From SAR202 cluster bacterium (GTDB lineage: Bacteria; Chloroflexota; Dehalococcoidia; Lucifugimonadales; UBA826), in NCBI GenBank assembly GCA_009392815.1, contig VFFS01000055.1, forward strand, positions 1 through 64,000: a DNA stretch of 64,000 bases. Direction: 5' to 3'. The position numbers and the translations under genes were made by a program. The notes below the pieces were generated by a model. It did no database searches, was not told the origin of the DNA, and was given only the letters and a program-made list of their open reading frames with translations. Shown here piece by piece: positions 17,577 through 26,869 of the stretch (the stretch's first letter is position 1; each line of letters begins with the position of its first letter).

Positions 17577-18683
17577 TTGACAGGAATTAGAACGGAACCG
17601 ATCACTATCAATCTAGGGCCTCAGCACCCCAGCACACATGGCGTTTTTAGGTTGCGAGTCACCTTTGATGGTGAGGAGATCATCGACGCCGAACCAGTTT
17701 TTGGATACCTGCATAGGGGAACAGAAAAACTGGCTGAGACCAGGAATTATGTCCAGATAGTGACTCTCACTGACAGAATGGATTATCTAGCCAGTATGTC
17801 AAACAATCTAGCATATGTAAGAACTGTGGAAAAGCTTGCCAATATTGAGGTCCCTGAAAGAGCACAATACATAAGAGTTATCAGTGCCGAACTGCAAAGA
17901 ATCGCTAGCCATCTTATGGCAACTGGGTTTCTGCTAAACGACCTAGGGGCTCTTGCCACTCCACTTGTTTATTGTTTCAGGGAGCGGGAAAGAATCCTTG
18001 ATCTTTTCGAAATGTTATGCGGAGCAAGGATAACCCTAAGCTACATGAGACCTGGGGGCGTTTTTCAAGATGCCCCAGAGGATTTTTGGCCATCTCTGGA
18101 GTCCTTAGTAGGGGATTTGCCACATTATCTGGACGAGCTAGAATCCTTGATAACTTCCAATGAAATTGTCTTAGCAAGAACAAAAAACGTTGGCTTGCTA
18201 ACGGATGAACAAGCAATCGACAACTCGATTTCAGGTCCGAACCTTAGAGCCTCAGGAGTGAAATGGGATTTGCGCAAAGCGGACCCGTATGAAATCTACG
18301 ATCGAGTGAAATTCGATGTCCCCATAGGTGCGATCGGGGATACTTTCGACAGGTATCTAGTCCGGATTTTAGAGATGAGAGAGAGCGTTAAAATTATTGA
18401 ACAATGCTTAGAGCAGATAGCCCCAGGCCCTATAAGAGCAAATACACCTTTTTTCATCAGGCCTCCTGCAGGAGAAGCTTATTCTGCTGTGGAAGGGCCC
18501 AAAGGAGAGCTGGGATTCTATATGGTGAGTGACGGTGGAGTAGCCCCTTATAGGTGCAAAGTAAGAGCGCCATCCTTCATCAACATCACACCTCTCAGGG
18601 ATATGTTGAAGGGCTGGAAAATGGGTGACCTAATTATCATATTTGGATCCATTGATATCGTTTTAGGAGAGGTGGATCGCTGA
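17577..18683 (+). CDS. nuoD: NADH-quinone oxidoreductase subunit D
   Basis: 368-residue 49-kDa-type subunit, part of the quinone-reducing module. It has LGPQHPSTHGVFRL at the N-terminus, GYLHRGTEKLAE, and the C-terminal IDIVLGEVDR that is conserved in NuoD and in Ni-Fe hydrogenase large subunits. Start is TTG four bases after nuoC. Its TGA overlaps the ATG of nuoH by one base. Confidence 0.97.
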   Translation: MTGIRTEPITINLGPQHPSTHGVFRLRVTFDGEEIIDAEPVFGYLHRGTEKLAETRNYVQIVTLTDRMDYLASMSNNLAYVRTVEKLANIEVPERAQYIRVISAELQRIASHLMATGFLLNDLGALATPLVYCFRERERILDLFEMLCGARITLSYMRPGGVFQDAPEDFWPSLESLVGDLPHYLDELESLITSNEIVLARTKNVGLLTDEQAIDNSISGPNLRASGVKWDLRKADPYEIYDRVKFDVPIGAIGDTFDRYLVRILEMRESVKIIEQCLEQIAPGPIRANTPFFIRPPAGEAYSAVEGPKGELGFYMVSDGGVAPYRCKVRAPSFINITPLRDMLKGWKMGDLIIIFGSIDIVLGEVDR

Positions 18684-19900
18684 TGAACTATCTCCCTGGA
18701 TTCATAGACTTTTATACCTTGTACGACTTTTGTCTGACGCTTTTTCAGAATTTCGGTTTTGGTGATAATGCGGAATGGCTATCATATTTGACTGCAGGGG
18801 TAATCATTTCGTTCATAGTAATCAACCTGATGATACTCTCAACGGCATTTTACACATGGTTCGAAAGACGAGTCTTAGGGCGCTTTCAAGTAAGACGAGG
18901 CCCTAACAGGAACGGACCTTTTGGCATTTTCCAACCATTCGCTGATGTTGTAAAGCTCATAATGAAAGAAGATACCATCCCTACAGAAGCCGACAGACCC
19001 GTCTTCACATTGGCTCCCATAGCATTGGTCGCCCCTACCTTATTGATCATGACAGTGATACCAATGGGGGAAAGCTCCTTCTTAGGAAGTTTAAATATTG
19101 GAATACTTTTCATTGTGGGTGTCACATCGGTCAACTCCATAGCCATTTTCATGGCTGGATGGGGCTCAAGAAATAAATATGCGATTTTGGGATCAATGCG
19201 TGGCGCAGCTATGCTAATCAGTTATGAGATTCCAATGGCACTTGGAATAACGAGTGTACTACTTATGTCAGGTTCATTGGCTATGACAAGCATAGTGAGC
19301 AGCCAAGATATTTGGTTCATCGTCGTGATGCCATTAGGGTTTTTTGTATTTATGGCAGCTGCGACCGCCGAAATCAGTAGAACGCCTTTCGACCAGATAG
19401 AGGCCGAATCAGAGCTTGGATCCGGATACAATACGGAATTCAGTGGGATAAAATTTGCCATATTGTTCCTAGCAGAATTTATGGCCCCTATTGTCACCGC
19501 CGCCGTCGTAGCAACTTTATTTCTAGGCGGTACAAAAGGATTCGATCCAATCCCTGGTCAAATCTGGTTTGTATTAAAGATGTTTGTGGTAATTTTCGTA
19601 TTGCTGTGGTTTAGAGCAACGTGGCCAAGGCTACGCGTAGATCAAATAATGGGATTCGCATGGAAAGGTTTGTTCGGATTAGGCATATTGAACATATTCA
19701 TTGTTGCCATTGAAATTATGATATTCAGAACAGAAGAAGGAACAGTAGGCACTTCCAATATGTTGATAATGTCTGCCATAAACTGGGTAATAGCAGTTGT
19801 GACACTACTAACGCTCATGCGCATTTATGGTCAAAAGAAATTGGAGAGGCCAATCCCTGTTCCATCTCCTCTTGCAAACATGGGCGTGGAGGCTGACTAG
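18683..19900 (+). CDS. nuoH: NADH-quinone oxidoreductase subunit H
   Basis: 405-residue NuoH (ND1 homologue) linking the peripheral and membrane arms. It shows the FERRVLGRFQVRRGPNRNGP and QPFADVVKLIMKEDTIP signatures and the EAESELGSGYNTEFSG loop. About eight or nine helices are present. It is somewhat longer than usual because of its C-terminal helices after LPRLRVDQ-like residues. Confidence 0.97.
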   Translation: MNYLPGFIDFYTLYDFCLTLFQNFGFGDNAEWLSYLTAGVIISFIVINLMILSTAFYTWFERRVLGRFQVRRGPNRNGPFGIFQPFADVVKLIMKEDTIPTEADRPVFTLAPIALVAPTLLIMTVIPMGESSFLGSLNIGILFIVGVTSVNSIAIFMAGWGSRNKYAILGSMRGAAMLISYEIPMALGITSVLLMSGSLAMTSIVSSQDIWFIVVMPLGFFVFMAAATAEISRTPFDQIEAESELGSGYNTEFSGIKFAILFLAEFMAPIVTAAVVATLFLGGTKGFDPIPGQIWFVLKMFVVIFVLLWFRATWPRLRVDQIMGFAWKGLFGLGILNIFIVAIEIMIFRTEEGTVGTSNMLIMSAINWVIAVVTLLTLMRIYGQKKLERPIPVPSPLANMGVEAD

Positions 19901-19902
19901 TT

Positions 19903-20574
19903 ATGTACGGTACAGGAATAATAAAGGGCCTAGGCATCACCATGAAAAACCTGGTGATCCCCTCACGGCAATTCAACATTCACCAATATCCAAATAGAAA
20001 AGCCAGCCCGGCGGACCTAGCGAAACTTGAAGAAAAAAACACTATATCTTTCTTGTTTTCCAATCCCATTAAATCTGTTAAAGCTTTAGTTGGTTTAGTG
20101 ACTATAGAAGAACGTTTGCCACAACATGCAAGATTTAGAGGTGAAGAGTTCGCTTGGTATGACCAAAGATGTACCGGTTGTGCAAGTTGCGCCAAATACT
20201 GTCCACTAGGCATTATAAAAATAGTCACCGATACTAGCGGTGCTAATCTGCAAGAAGGTCAAAGTTACGACATAGAAACTTTTGATATCGATATAGGAAG
20301 ATGTATGTTCTGCGGACTTTGCGTAGAGGCATGCCCCTATGACGCTCTCCACATGGGAAGTGGATTTGAAGAAGGTACCTACCGCAGAAGTGAGCTGGTA
20401 ATTGATGTCGAACGCTTAAGAAAGGCGGATAAAAAACCAAGCACATGGTTTAGGCCTCAACTTACAGACCGTGGACACGATCCTATCAGAGGGTCTCAGG
20501 CGGACTGGGATGAAGTAGGAAGGCATGAGAAACCTACTGGAGACCAGCAGCGCGATAGGTGGGCTAAAAGATGA
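19903..20574 (+). CDS. nuoI: NADH-quinone oxidoreductase subunit I
   Basis: 223-residue subunit with two [4Fe-4S] ferredoxin motifs: CTGCASCAKYCP and CMFCGLCVEACP. It carries clusters N6a and N6b, which pass electrons to N2 in NuoB. The hydrophilic C-terminus of about 60 residues after the second motif is a usual variable tail. It overlaps nuoJ by four bases (ATGA). Confidence 0.96.
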   Translation: MYGTGIIKGLGITMKNLVIPSRQFNIHQYPNRKASPADLAKLEEKNTISFLFSNPIKSVKALVGLVTIEERLPQHARFRGEEFAWYDQRCTGCASCAKYCPLGIIKIVTDTSGANLQEGQSYDIETFDIDIGRCMFCGLCVEACPYDALHMGSGFEEGTYRRSELVIDVERLRKADKKPSTWFRPQLTDRGHDPIRGSQADWDEVGRHEKPTGDQQRDRWAKR

Positions 20575-21119
20575 TTTTAGGAGAAGGAACAGAAGGCGCA
20601 CTAATAACTGAACTAGTGTTCTGGACAATAGCCCTGTCAACCGTGGTGTCAGCCATAGCAGTGGTTCAAATACGCGACCTTTTTAGAGCATCTCTTTTCC
20701 TAATAGTTACTCTTCTGGGGGTCGCTGGGCTATTTATTCTCCTGAGAGCCGAATTTCTCGCAGGGGTCCAACTGATGATCTATGTTGGGGCAATATCAGT
20801 CCTAATAATCTTTGCCATTTTAATGACCAGAGACCTAGAAGATGGAAGCACGGCTCACAATTTCCGAATTCCTGTGGCTCTGGTTGCTTTGATTCTCATG
20901 GGTGTCTCTATATACGCAATCTCTAATACAGAGTGGAATATCATAGGAACTGAAACTCTTAATACCGATCAAATGAACCAAGCCGCCGACGTTTTTAGTA
21001 ATGGCATCCCCACACTGGCAAAATTATTACTAAGAGATTTTGTCTTGGCGTTTGAAGTCGTGTCTGTACTGTTACTGTCTGCTGTACTGGGTTCACTTGC
21101 TCTTGTGAGAGGTCGCTGA
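20571..21119 (+). CDS. nuoJ: NADH-quinone oxidoreductase subunit J
   Basis: 182-residue membrane subunit with five predicted helices. The YVGAISVLIIFAILMTR helix holds the pi-bulge region typical of NuoJ/ND6. It is coupled to nuoI through an ATGA overlap and sits two bases before nuoK. Confidence 0.93.
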   Translation: MILGEGTEGALITELVFWTIALSTVVSAIAVVQIRDLFRASLFLIVTLLGVAGLFILLRAEFLAGVQLMIYVGAISVLIIFAILMTRDLEDGSTAHNFRIPVALVALILMGVSIYAISNTEWNIIGTETLNTDQMNQAADVFSNGIPTLAKLLLRDFVLAFEVVSVLLLSAVLGSLALVRGR

Positions 21120-21121
21120 AT

Positions 21122-21472
21122 ATGACCTTAGAACGATTCCTAATTATTGGTGCAATACTTTTTGCGATCGGCCTGTACGGTGCTCTGTCAAAAAAACATG
21201 CGATAGCAGTCCTTATGTCATTAGAACTCATGTTTAACGGGGTTAACGTGACAGCTGTGGCTTTATCACGATATACAGTACCCAAGGCACTTTCAGAAAG
21301 CTACCAAACCGTAGAAAACGCTGCTGGGTTTCTACTCACAGGACACGTATTTGCGGTATTCATTATCACTGTCGCAGCTGCAGAAGTAGCACTGGGACTC
21401 GCAATAATAATTGCCATATATAGATCTCGCAGCACAGTGCTAGTAACTGAAGCCGCAGACATGAAAAAGTGA
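21122..21472 (+). CDS. nuoK: NADH-quinone oxidoreductase subunit K
   Basis: 116-residue, three-helix subunit. The helix-2 MSLELMFNGVNV segment contains the conserved membrane glutamate (ND4L Glu), and a second Glu lies in AAAEVALGLAIII. It contributes to the proton path of the membrane arm. Confidence 0.94.
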   Translation: MTLERFLIIGAILFAIGLYGALSKKHAIAVLMSLELMFNGVNVTAVALSRYTVPKALSESYQTVENAAGFLLTGHVFAVFIITVAAAEVALGLAIIIAIYRSRSTVLVTEAADMKK

Positions 21473-21488
21473 TGGATAAGTAAGCAAC

Positions 21489-21683
21489 ATGTGGATCGAA
21501 TATATGAACGCCCCTAATCTCATTACAGCGGAAATGTGGAAAGACACATTTGAAGGCGAAGGGCTCGCTACAAAAATTATGCCTGAGGGCGAAATTACTG
21601 ATTGGGCGGAACAAGTTTCCTACAAAATCTACGTTCCAAAGGGTCGTGAACACGTAGCCGACGAAATTCTAAGGAAACTTTAG
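21489..21683 (+). CDS. small soluble protein inside the nuo operon (DUF2007-like)
   Basis: 64-residue soluble protein, with no membrane helix and no cysteines. It is placed between nuoK and nuoL, with 16 bases before it and one base after it, so it must be co-transcribed with them. The pattern LITAEMWKDTFEGEGLATKIMPEGE followed by a strand (SYKIYVPKGREHVADEIL) is the two-strand, one-helix layout of small DUF2007-like putative signal-transducing proteins. The family call is from memory of the pattern and is moderate. It is not a standard complex I subunit; it could be an accessory or regulatory factor. Confidence 0.6.
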   Translation: MWIEYMNAPNLITAEMWKDTFEGEGLATKIMPEGEITDWAEQVSYKIYVPKGREHVADEILRKL

Positions 21684-21684
21684 A

Positions 21685-23769
21685 ATGTTCAATGAGCAAC
21701 TAGTCTGGGCCATATTTTTTCTACCGCTGATCTCGTTCGCTTTAATATCGTTAATCATTAGGCCTTTTTTTAATCAGATCTCAGTGGTATCAGGACCTAT
21801 AGCTGTTCTGTCTATCGGTGCGTCTTTCGTGATATCAATTATTACTTTCATTGAGACAACCATAAATCACAATAACCCGGTTGGGGATCCAAAAAATTGG
21901 TTGACAATAGGAAACTTTGAATTACAAGTTGGGATCCTACTAGACCCTCTCACAGCCACTATGCTTGTAGTCGTGACGGGTGTAAGCCTCATGGTGCAAA
22001 TATATTCCACTTTCTATATGAAAAATCCTGAGTCTCATCACGGGACCGAGAATCAGGATGGCAAGCGGGAGACACACTCCGCCAAGCCACCGGATGATAA
22101 ACAAGAAGTACAACCTGCAGAACTTGGTCAGCCGGTATACGCAAGATACTTTGCATATATGTCCCTGTTCACCGCTTCGATGCTAGGGTTGGTGATGGCC
22201 TCTAACGTAGTTCAATTATTCGTATTCTGGGAGCTAGTTGGGCTCTGTTCATATCTTCTAATAGGCTTCTGGTTCCACCGCCCTGCTGCCGCTGCCGCAG
22301 CCAAAAAAGCATTCATCGTAACGAGAGTTGGGGACTTTGGGTTCCTACTCGCCCTAATGTATCTATTTTCCAAAACCTACCAGGAAAATATTAACTATTT
22401 GGACATTCAGACTATAAATGATCAACTGCCGGGACTGGTTCAAGCAGGAACCCTGGGTGCTGGAGCATTAACCCTTATAGCAATAGGTTTTTTTGTGGGA
22501 GCAATTGGCAAATCTGGGCAATTCCCACTTCACACTTGGCTTCCCGACGCCATGGAAGGCCCAACACCAGTTAGTGCACTTATACACGCTGCTACTATGG
22601 TCACAGCAGGAGTTTTTTTGGTCGGGAGATTCTTCCCAATATTCCAGGCTTCGCAGGATGCCATGATGGTAGTGGCACTTGTTGGAGGGATTACCGCATT
22701 GTTCGCCGCTACGATGGGGCTCGTTAGTAACGATATTAAACGAGTTCTCGCCTATTCGACCGTAAGTCAGCTTGGATACATGATGCTTGCGCTAGGAATA
22801 GGGGCCTATGGAGTAGCTATATTTCATCTATTTACCCATGCCTTTTTCAAAGCCTTGCTTTTTCTAGGATCCGGCAGCGTCAACCACGCAACCGGCACTT
22901 TTGACATGCGATTTATGGGTGGGCTCAGAAAAAAAATGCCTCTAACATATATCACCTTCCTAATTGGAAGTTTGAGTTTGGCCGGTATTTTCCCGTTAGC
23001 AGGCTTCTGGAGCAAAGATGAAATTCTCCTTAACTCGTTTATGTCAGGTACTGATGGGGGAGAAATTATCAGTCTGATTGTGTTTGTACTGGCCATAATG
23101 GCGGTGTTCATGACTGCCTTCTACATGTTCAGGGCACTCTTCATGACCTTCGAAGGAGAATTTAGAGGAGGATCAGAGAAAGATCCTGAAGCCAAGCCTC
23201 ACGGCCCCGTACATTTGGGAGAGTCACCGTTTCTGATGGTGGTTCCAATGGTAATACTGGCAGTTCCAGCTGTAATTATTGGATTCATAGCTAATCCACC
23301 AGGGAATTTGCTCGGCATAGAAGCGCATTGGATGGTTCATACACTGGACCATATGTACCACCTCCCCAAAGGGGAGGCGTTTAATATACCGCTTGCTGCT
23401 GTTTCCACTCTCGTGGCTTTATCGGGAATTGCCTTAGCAATAGCTATGTACAAGCCAAAACCCATCATATCTGCAGAGTCAATTGGCAAAACTTTAAAAC
23501 CTCTTCACACAATTCTGTACAAAAAATATTACTTTGATGAGCTCTACGAAGGTGTATTCGTACGTCAAATTTATTACAGAGGAATAGCGCTAGCATCCGA
23601 CTGGTCTGATAGAAATATTGTAGACAGAATCGTAAACATTGTTGGGTGGCTGGGTGCAAATTTTGGAGGTCTGATAAGGCAATTCCAAAATGGCCAGATA
23701 CAAATGTATGCCACCGTAACATCGATAGGAATAATAGTAATTGCCGCCATGTTCATTTTTGGTGATTAG
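21685..23769 (+). CDS. nuoL: NADH-quinone oxidoreductase subunit L
   Basis: 694-residue antiporter-like subunit with the long lateral helix at the C-terminal end. Conserved segments include LFVFWELVGLCSYLLIGFW, GKSGQFPLHTWLPDAMEGPTPVSA and KRVLAYSTVSQLGYM. Oddly, residues of about 115-150, between the second or third helix pair and RYFAYMSLF, form a charged insert rich in His, Lys, Asp and Glu that is far longer than the usual short loop. Start is ATG, one base after the preceding small gene. Confidence 0.96.
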   Translation: MFNEQLVWAIFFLPLISFALISLIIRPFFNQISVVSGPIAVLSIGASFVISIITFIETTINHNNPVGDPKNWLTIGNFELQVGILLDPLTATMLVVVTGVSLMVQIYSTFYMKNPESHHGTENQDGKRETHSAKPPDDKQEVQPAELGQPVYARYFAYMSLFTASMLGLVMASNVVQLFVFWELVGLCSYLLIGFWFHRPAAAAAAKKAFIVTRVGDFGFLLALMYLFSKTYQENINYLDIQTINDQLPGLVQAGTLGAGALTLIAIGFFVGAIGKSGQFPLHTWLPDAMEGPTPVSALIHAATMVTAGVFLVGRFFPIFQASQDAMMVVALVGGITALFAATMGLVSNDIKRVLAYSTVSQLGYMMLALGIGAYGVAIFHLFTHAFFKALLFLGSGSVNHATGTFDMRFMGGLRKKMPLTYITFLIGSLSLAGIFPLAGFWSKDEILLNSFMSGTDGGEIISLIVFVLAIMAVFMTAFYMFRALFMTFEGEFRGGSEKDPEAKPHGPVHLGESPFLMVVPMVILAVPAVIIGFIANPPGNLLGIEAHWMVHTLDHMYHLPKGEAFNIPLAAVSTLVALSGIALAIAMYKPKPIISAESIGKTLKPLHTILYKKYYFDELYEGVFVRQIYYRGIALASDWSDRNIVDRIVNIVGWLGANFGGLIRQFQNGQIQMYATVTSIGIIVIAAMFIFGD

Positions 23770-23780
23770 GAAATAGATAA

Positions 23781-25286
23781 GTGACAGAATTTTCAGGTCT
23801 GCTGACGCTGGCAATATTTCTCCCAATAGTGGGAGCGATACTTATTGCTCTCTTTTTGAACGGAAAAAATGCTAGAACCTTAGCCCTAATAACAACCCTG
23901 GCCGAACTAGCACTGACCTCCTATATCTTTTTGCTTTACGATAAAGAAAAAGGCGGATATCAACTTGTAGATAAATTCGAGGGGTGGATACCTTTCGATA
24001 CTTTCAGAGTAGATTATTTCCTCGGGATTGACGGGCTCAGTGCCCCGTTGGTCTTACTCACAGGTATTCTAGGAATTGTGGCCGTCTTCGCGTCATGGAG
24101 TGTCTCTGTGCGCATGAAAGAACATTTCATGTGGCTATTGGTTTTGCAGGGTGCGGTCATCGGAGTATTCACATCCTTAGACTTTTTCCTGTTTTTCCTG
24201 TTTTGGGAACTAGAACTTATACCTATGTTTTTCTTAATATCTATTTGGGGAACGGGTAGAAAAGAATATTCAGCGATGAAATTCATAATTTTCACCATAC
24301 TGGGAAGCGCGTTTTTACTTATCGGAATACTTTCACTCTATTTTTCTACCAACACTTTCGATATGACATTGCTACCCGACAAAATAGCAGGCGCAAATCT
24401 TATTATGCCAGCCTCTGTTCTATTTTTTCTGACAATCATAGGGTTCGCTATAAAGCTACCAGTATTCCCATTCCACACCTGGCTGCCAGATGCCCATACT
24501 GATGCGCCGACAGCAGCAAGCGTTATGCTGGCCGGAGTACTTCTAAAGATGGGTGGCTACGGAATGTTCCGTGTATCAGCTTCAATGTTTCCCGAACAAA
24601 TAGTCGATTATTCATGGCTCTTGGCAACTCTCGGACTCATCAATATCCTATATGGTGCCGCAATCACTATAAGACAGACAGATCTTAAAAGGTTGATTGC
24701 ATACAGCAGCGTGAGTCATATGGGATTTGTGCTGCTGGGAATTGCAGCAGCTAAGGGAGGAACCGCAGAGCTGGGCATGAATGGGGCTGCGCTTCAGATG
24801 TTTACTCACGGAACCATCACAGGATTACTTTTCTTGACGGTAGGATTCATTTATGAAAAAGCGCACACGCGATATATACCCGATCTTGGGGGATTAGCCA
24901 ACCGAATGCCTTTCTTGGCTGCAGGGTTATTAGTGGCAGGCCTTGCATCTCTTGGACTACCTGGAACAAGCGGGTTTGTGGCAGAAATAACCATATTCAT
25001 GGGTAGCTTTCCAGCATGGCATTGGTTTGCGGCTCTGGCTGCAATAGGGGTAGTTCTTACAGCAGGATACATACTATGGATGATACAGAGGGTAATGTTC
25101 GGGCCCCAACTGTTACGCCACAATAATCTTTCTGACGCTTCTATCCCAGAAATGATCCCAGTAGCAATACTAGTGGCTTCCATTTTAGTTGTGGGAATAT
25201 ACCCGGCTGTAATTTCCGATGTATTCAACACAGGTTTGGACCCTATAGTAGGTGAGATAACCAGCTACGCCATGGGAGGGAAATAA
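23781..25286 (+). CDS. nuoM: NADH-quinone oxidoreductase subunit M
   Basis: 501-residue antiporter-like proton-pumping subunit. The transmembrane Glu segment FFLFWELELIPMFFLI and the LPVFPFHTWLPDAHTDAP motif are typical of NuoM/ND4. Start is GTG. It ends one base before nuoN. Confidence 0.97.
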   Translation: MTEFSGLLTLAIFLPIVGAILIALFLNGKNARTLALITTLAELALTSYIFLLYDKEKGGYQLVDKFEGWIPFDTFRVDYFLGIDGLSAPLVLLTGILGIVAVFASWSVSVRMKEHFMWLLVLQGAVIGVFTSLDFFLFFLFWELELIPMFFLISIWGTGRKEYSAMKFIIFTILGSAFLLIGILSLYFSTNTFDMTLLPDKIAGANLIMPASVLFFLTIIGFAIKLPVFPFHTWLPDAHTDAPTAASVMLAGVLLKMGGYGMFRVSASMFPEQIVDYSWLLATLGLINILYGAAITIRQTDLKRLIAYSSVSHMGFVLLGIAAAKGGTAELGMNGAALQMFTHGTITGLLFLTVGFIYEKAHTRYIPDLGGLANRMPFLAAGLLVAGLASLGLPGTSGFVAEITIFMGSFPAWHWFAALAAIGVVLTAGYILWMIQRVMFGPQLLRHNNLSDASIPEMIPVAILVASILVVGIYPAVISDVFNTGLDPIVGEITSYAMGGK

Positions 25287-25287
25287 T

Positions 25288-26760
25288 ATGAACCTCCAAG
25301 ACATATATCTCATATCCCCGGAACTTGGAATAGGTGTGGTCGCAGCCCTTGTGATAATAGTTGACTTACTCGTCTCCAATAAGAAGGTACTTCCTATTGT
25401 GACCTTAGTCGGGCTGTTGATCCCACTTTTTTTTGTCATCCAGATCGATATAGATGCAGGGTCTAAAACAGGTTTCTCCGGTACTTTTCAAGTGGACGAT
25501 TTTGCCATCTTCTTCAAATATTTGATTCTTGGTTCAACCGCTGTTGTGGTCCTGTCCTCTACAGAATATGCAAAAAAATTTGAGGGGCATCAGGGCGAGT
25601 ATTACGCTCTGATATTATTCTCCGCTACCGGAATGATGCTTCTTGCATCGGCCATGGAACTGATTACTTTATATGTTGCTCTGGAACTCACAGCGCTACC
25701 TTCGGCAGCACTAGCAGCATTCATACGCGAAAGAAAATCTGCAGAATCTGGAATCAAATTTCTCGTGCTTAGCGCAGTCAGCTCTGCAGTATTACTATAC
25801 GGAATGGTCTTAGTTTACGGACTCACTGGGTCCACTCACCTTAGTGAAATTGGTTCGTCCATTACCGCCTACGGATTAGAAACAAGTCCTGCCCTACTAT
25901 TTGGAATAGTATTGATCACTGCAGGCTTTGGATTCAAAATATCGGCAGTCCCATTCCAAATGTGGGCACCCGATGTATACGAAGGAGCTCCAACACCGGT
26001 CACAGGATTTTTATCCGTCGCCAGTAAAGCTGCAGGCTTTGCTGTCATATTAAGAGTATTTTATACATCATTCGGATTAGATGACGCCAATATTGACTGG
26101 GCCAACATGATCGCTGTGTTGAGTGCAGTATCCATGTCAGTAGGCAACTTAATTGCCATTAGACAAAACAACATCAAAAGGATGCTAGCCTACAGTACCG
26201 TTGCACAGGCTGGATATTTGATGGTTGGACTAGCAGCAATAACCGCTTTGCCAGGAGGCGATGATAACGCGGGGCCAATAGGAGTGTTGTTCTACCTCGC
26301 GGGTTATGCCATGACAAATCTTGCCGCATTCAGTGTCGTCATAGCCGTCTCAAATATAAAGAACAATGACTCAATAGAATCATTCTCTGGGCTCGCTAAG
26401 GGATACCCGCTAATCGCAGTAGCCATGACTCTGGCGATGATTTCCCTTATCGGCATACCTCCAACGGTCGGCTTCATGGCGAAAATATATTTGTTTAGTG
26501 CCGCTATGGATACAGGACTTGAATGGCTAGCAATAGTCGGAGTGATCAACAGCGTCATTTCCGCCTACTACTACCTTAGGGTTGTGAAGGTAATGTTTCT
26601 TTCTGATCCCGAATATAAAATGGAAAAGTCAAAAACATCTTATGGAGTTGGGGCTGTATCAGCTGCCGTCATTGCTATGGTAGGAACATTTGTATTTGGA
26701 ATATACCCGGCGCCGATTCTTCGAATAGCACACACTGCCGTTGAGTCCCTAATAGGATAA
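25288..26760 (+). CDS. nuoN: NADH-quinone oxidoreductase subunit N
   Basis: 490-residue antiporter-like subunit closing the operon. It has ELITLYVALELTALPSAALA, VPFQMWAPDVYEGAPTPV and KRMLAYSTVAQAGYLMVG. No nuoE, nuoF or nuoG follows; a 109-base gap and NAD kinase come next. Confidence 0.96.
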   Translation: MNLQDIYLISPELGIGVVAALVIIVDLLVSNKKVLPIVTLVGLLIPLFFVIQIDIDAGSKTGFSGTFQVDDFAIFFKYLILGSTAVVVLSSTEYAKKFEGHQGEYYALILFSATGMMLLASAMELITLYVALELTALPSAALAAFIRERKSAESGIKFLVLSAVSSAVLLYGMVLVYGLTGSTHLSEIGSSITAYGLETSPALLFGIVLITAGFGFKISAVPFQMWAPDVYEGAPTPVTGFLSVASKAAGFAVILRVFYTSFGLDDANIDWANMIAVLSAVSMSVGNLIAIRQNNIKRMLAYSTVAQAGYLMVGLAAITALPGGDDNAGPIGVLFYLAGYAMTNLAAFSVVIAVSNIKNNDSIESFSGLAKGYPLIAVAMTLAMISLIGIPPTVGFMAKIYLFSAAMDTGLEWLAIVGVINSVISAYYYLRVVKVMFLSDPEYKMEKSKTSYGVGAVSAAVIAMVGTFVFGIYPAPILRIAHTAVESLIG

Positions 26761-26798
26761 ACACTTACATGGCATCCCATCTGACTTGATTGGCTGTC

Positions 26799-26804
26799 TA
26801 TAAT
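26799..26804 (+). promoter_or_regulatory. putative -10 box of the nadK transcript
   Basis: A perfect TATAAT lies 65 bases upstream of the nadK ATG in the only gap after nuoN. The -35 region is poor, so this is suggestive only. Confidence 0.3.
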
Positions 26805-26869
26805 ATTTACAGATTCAGACCTCTATCCAATAGTTTCTTCTTAAAATACTTCTGCTCCGGTGAATAAGT

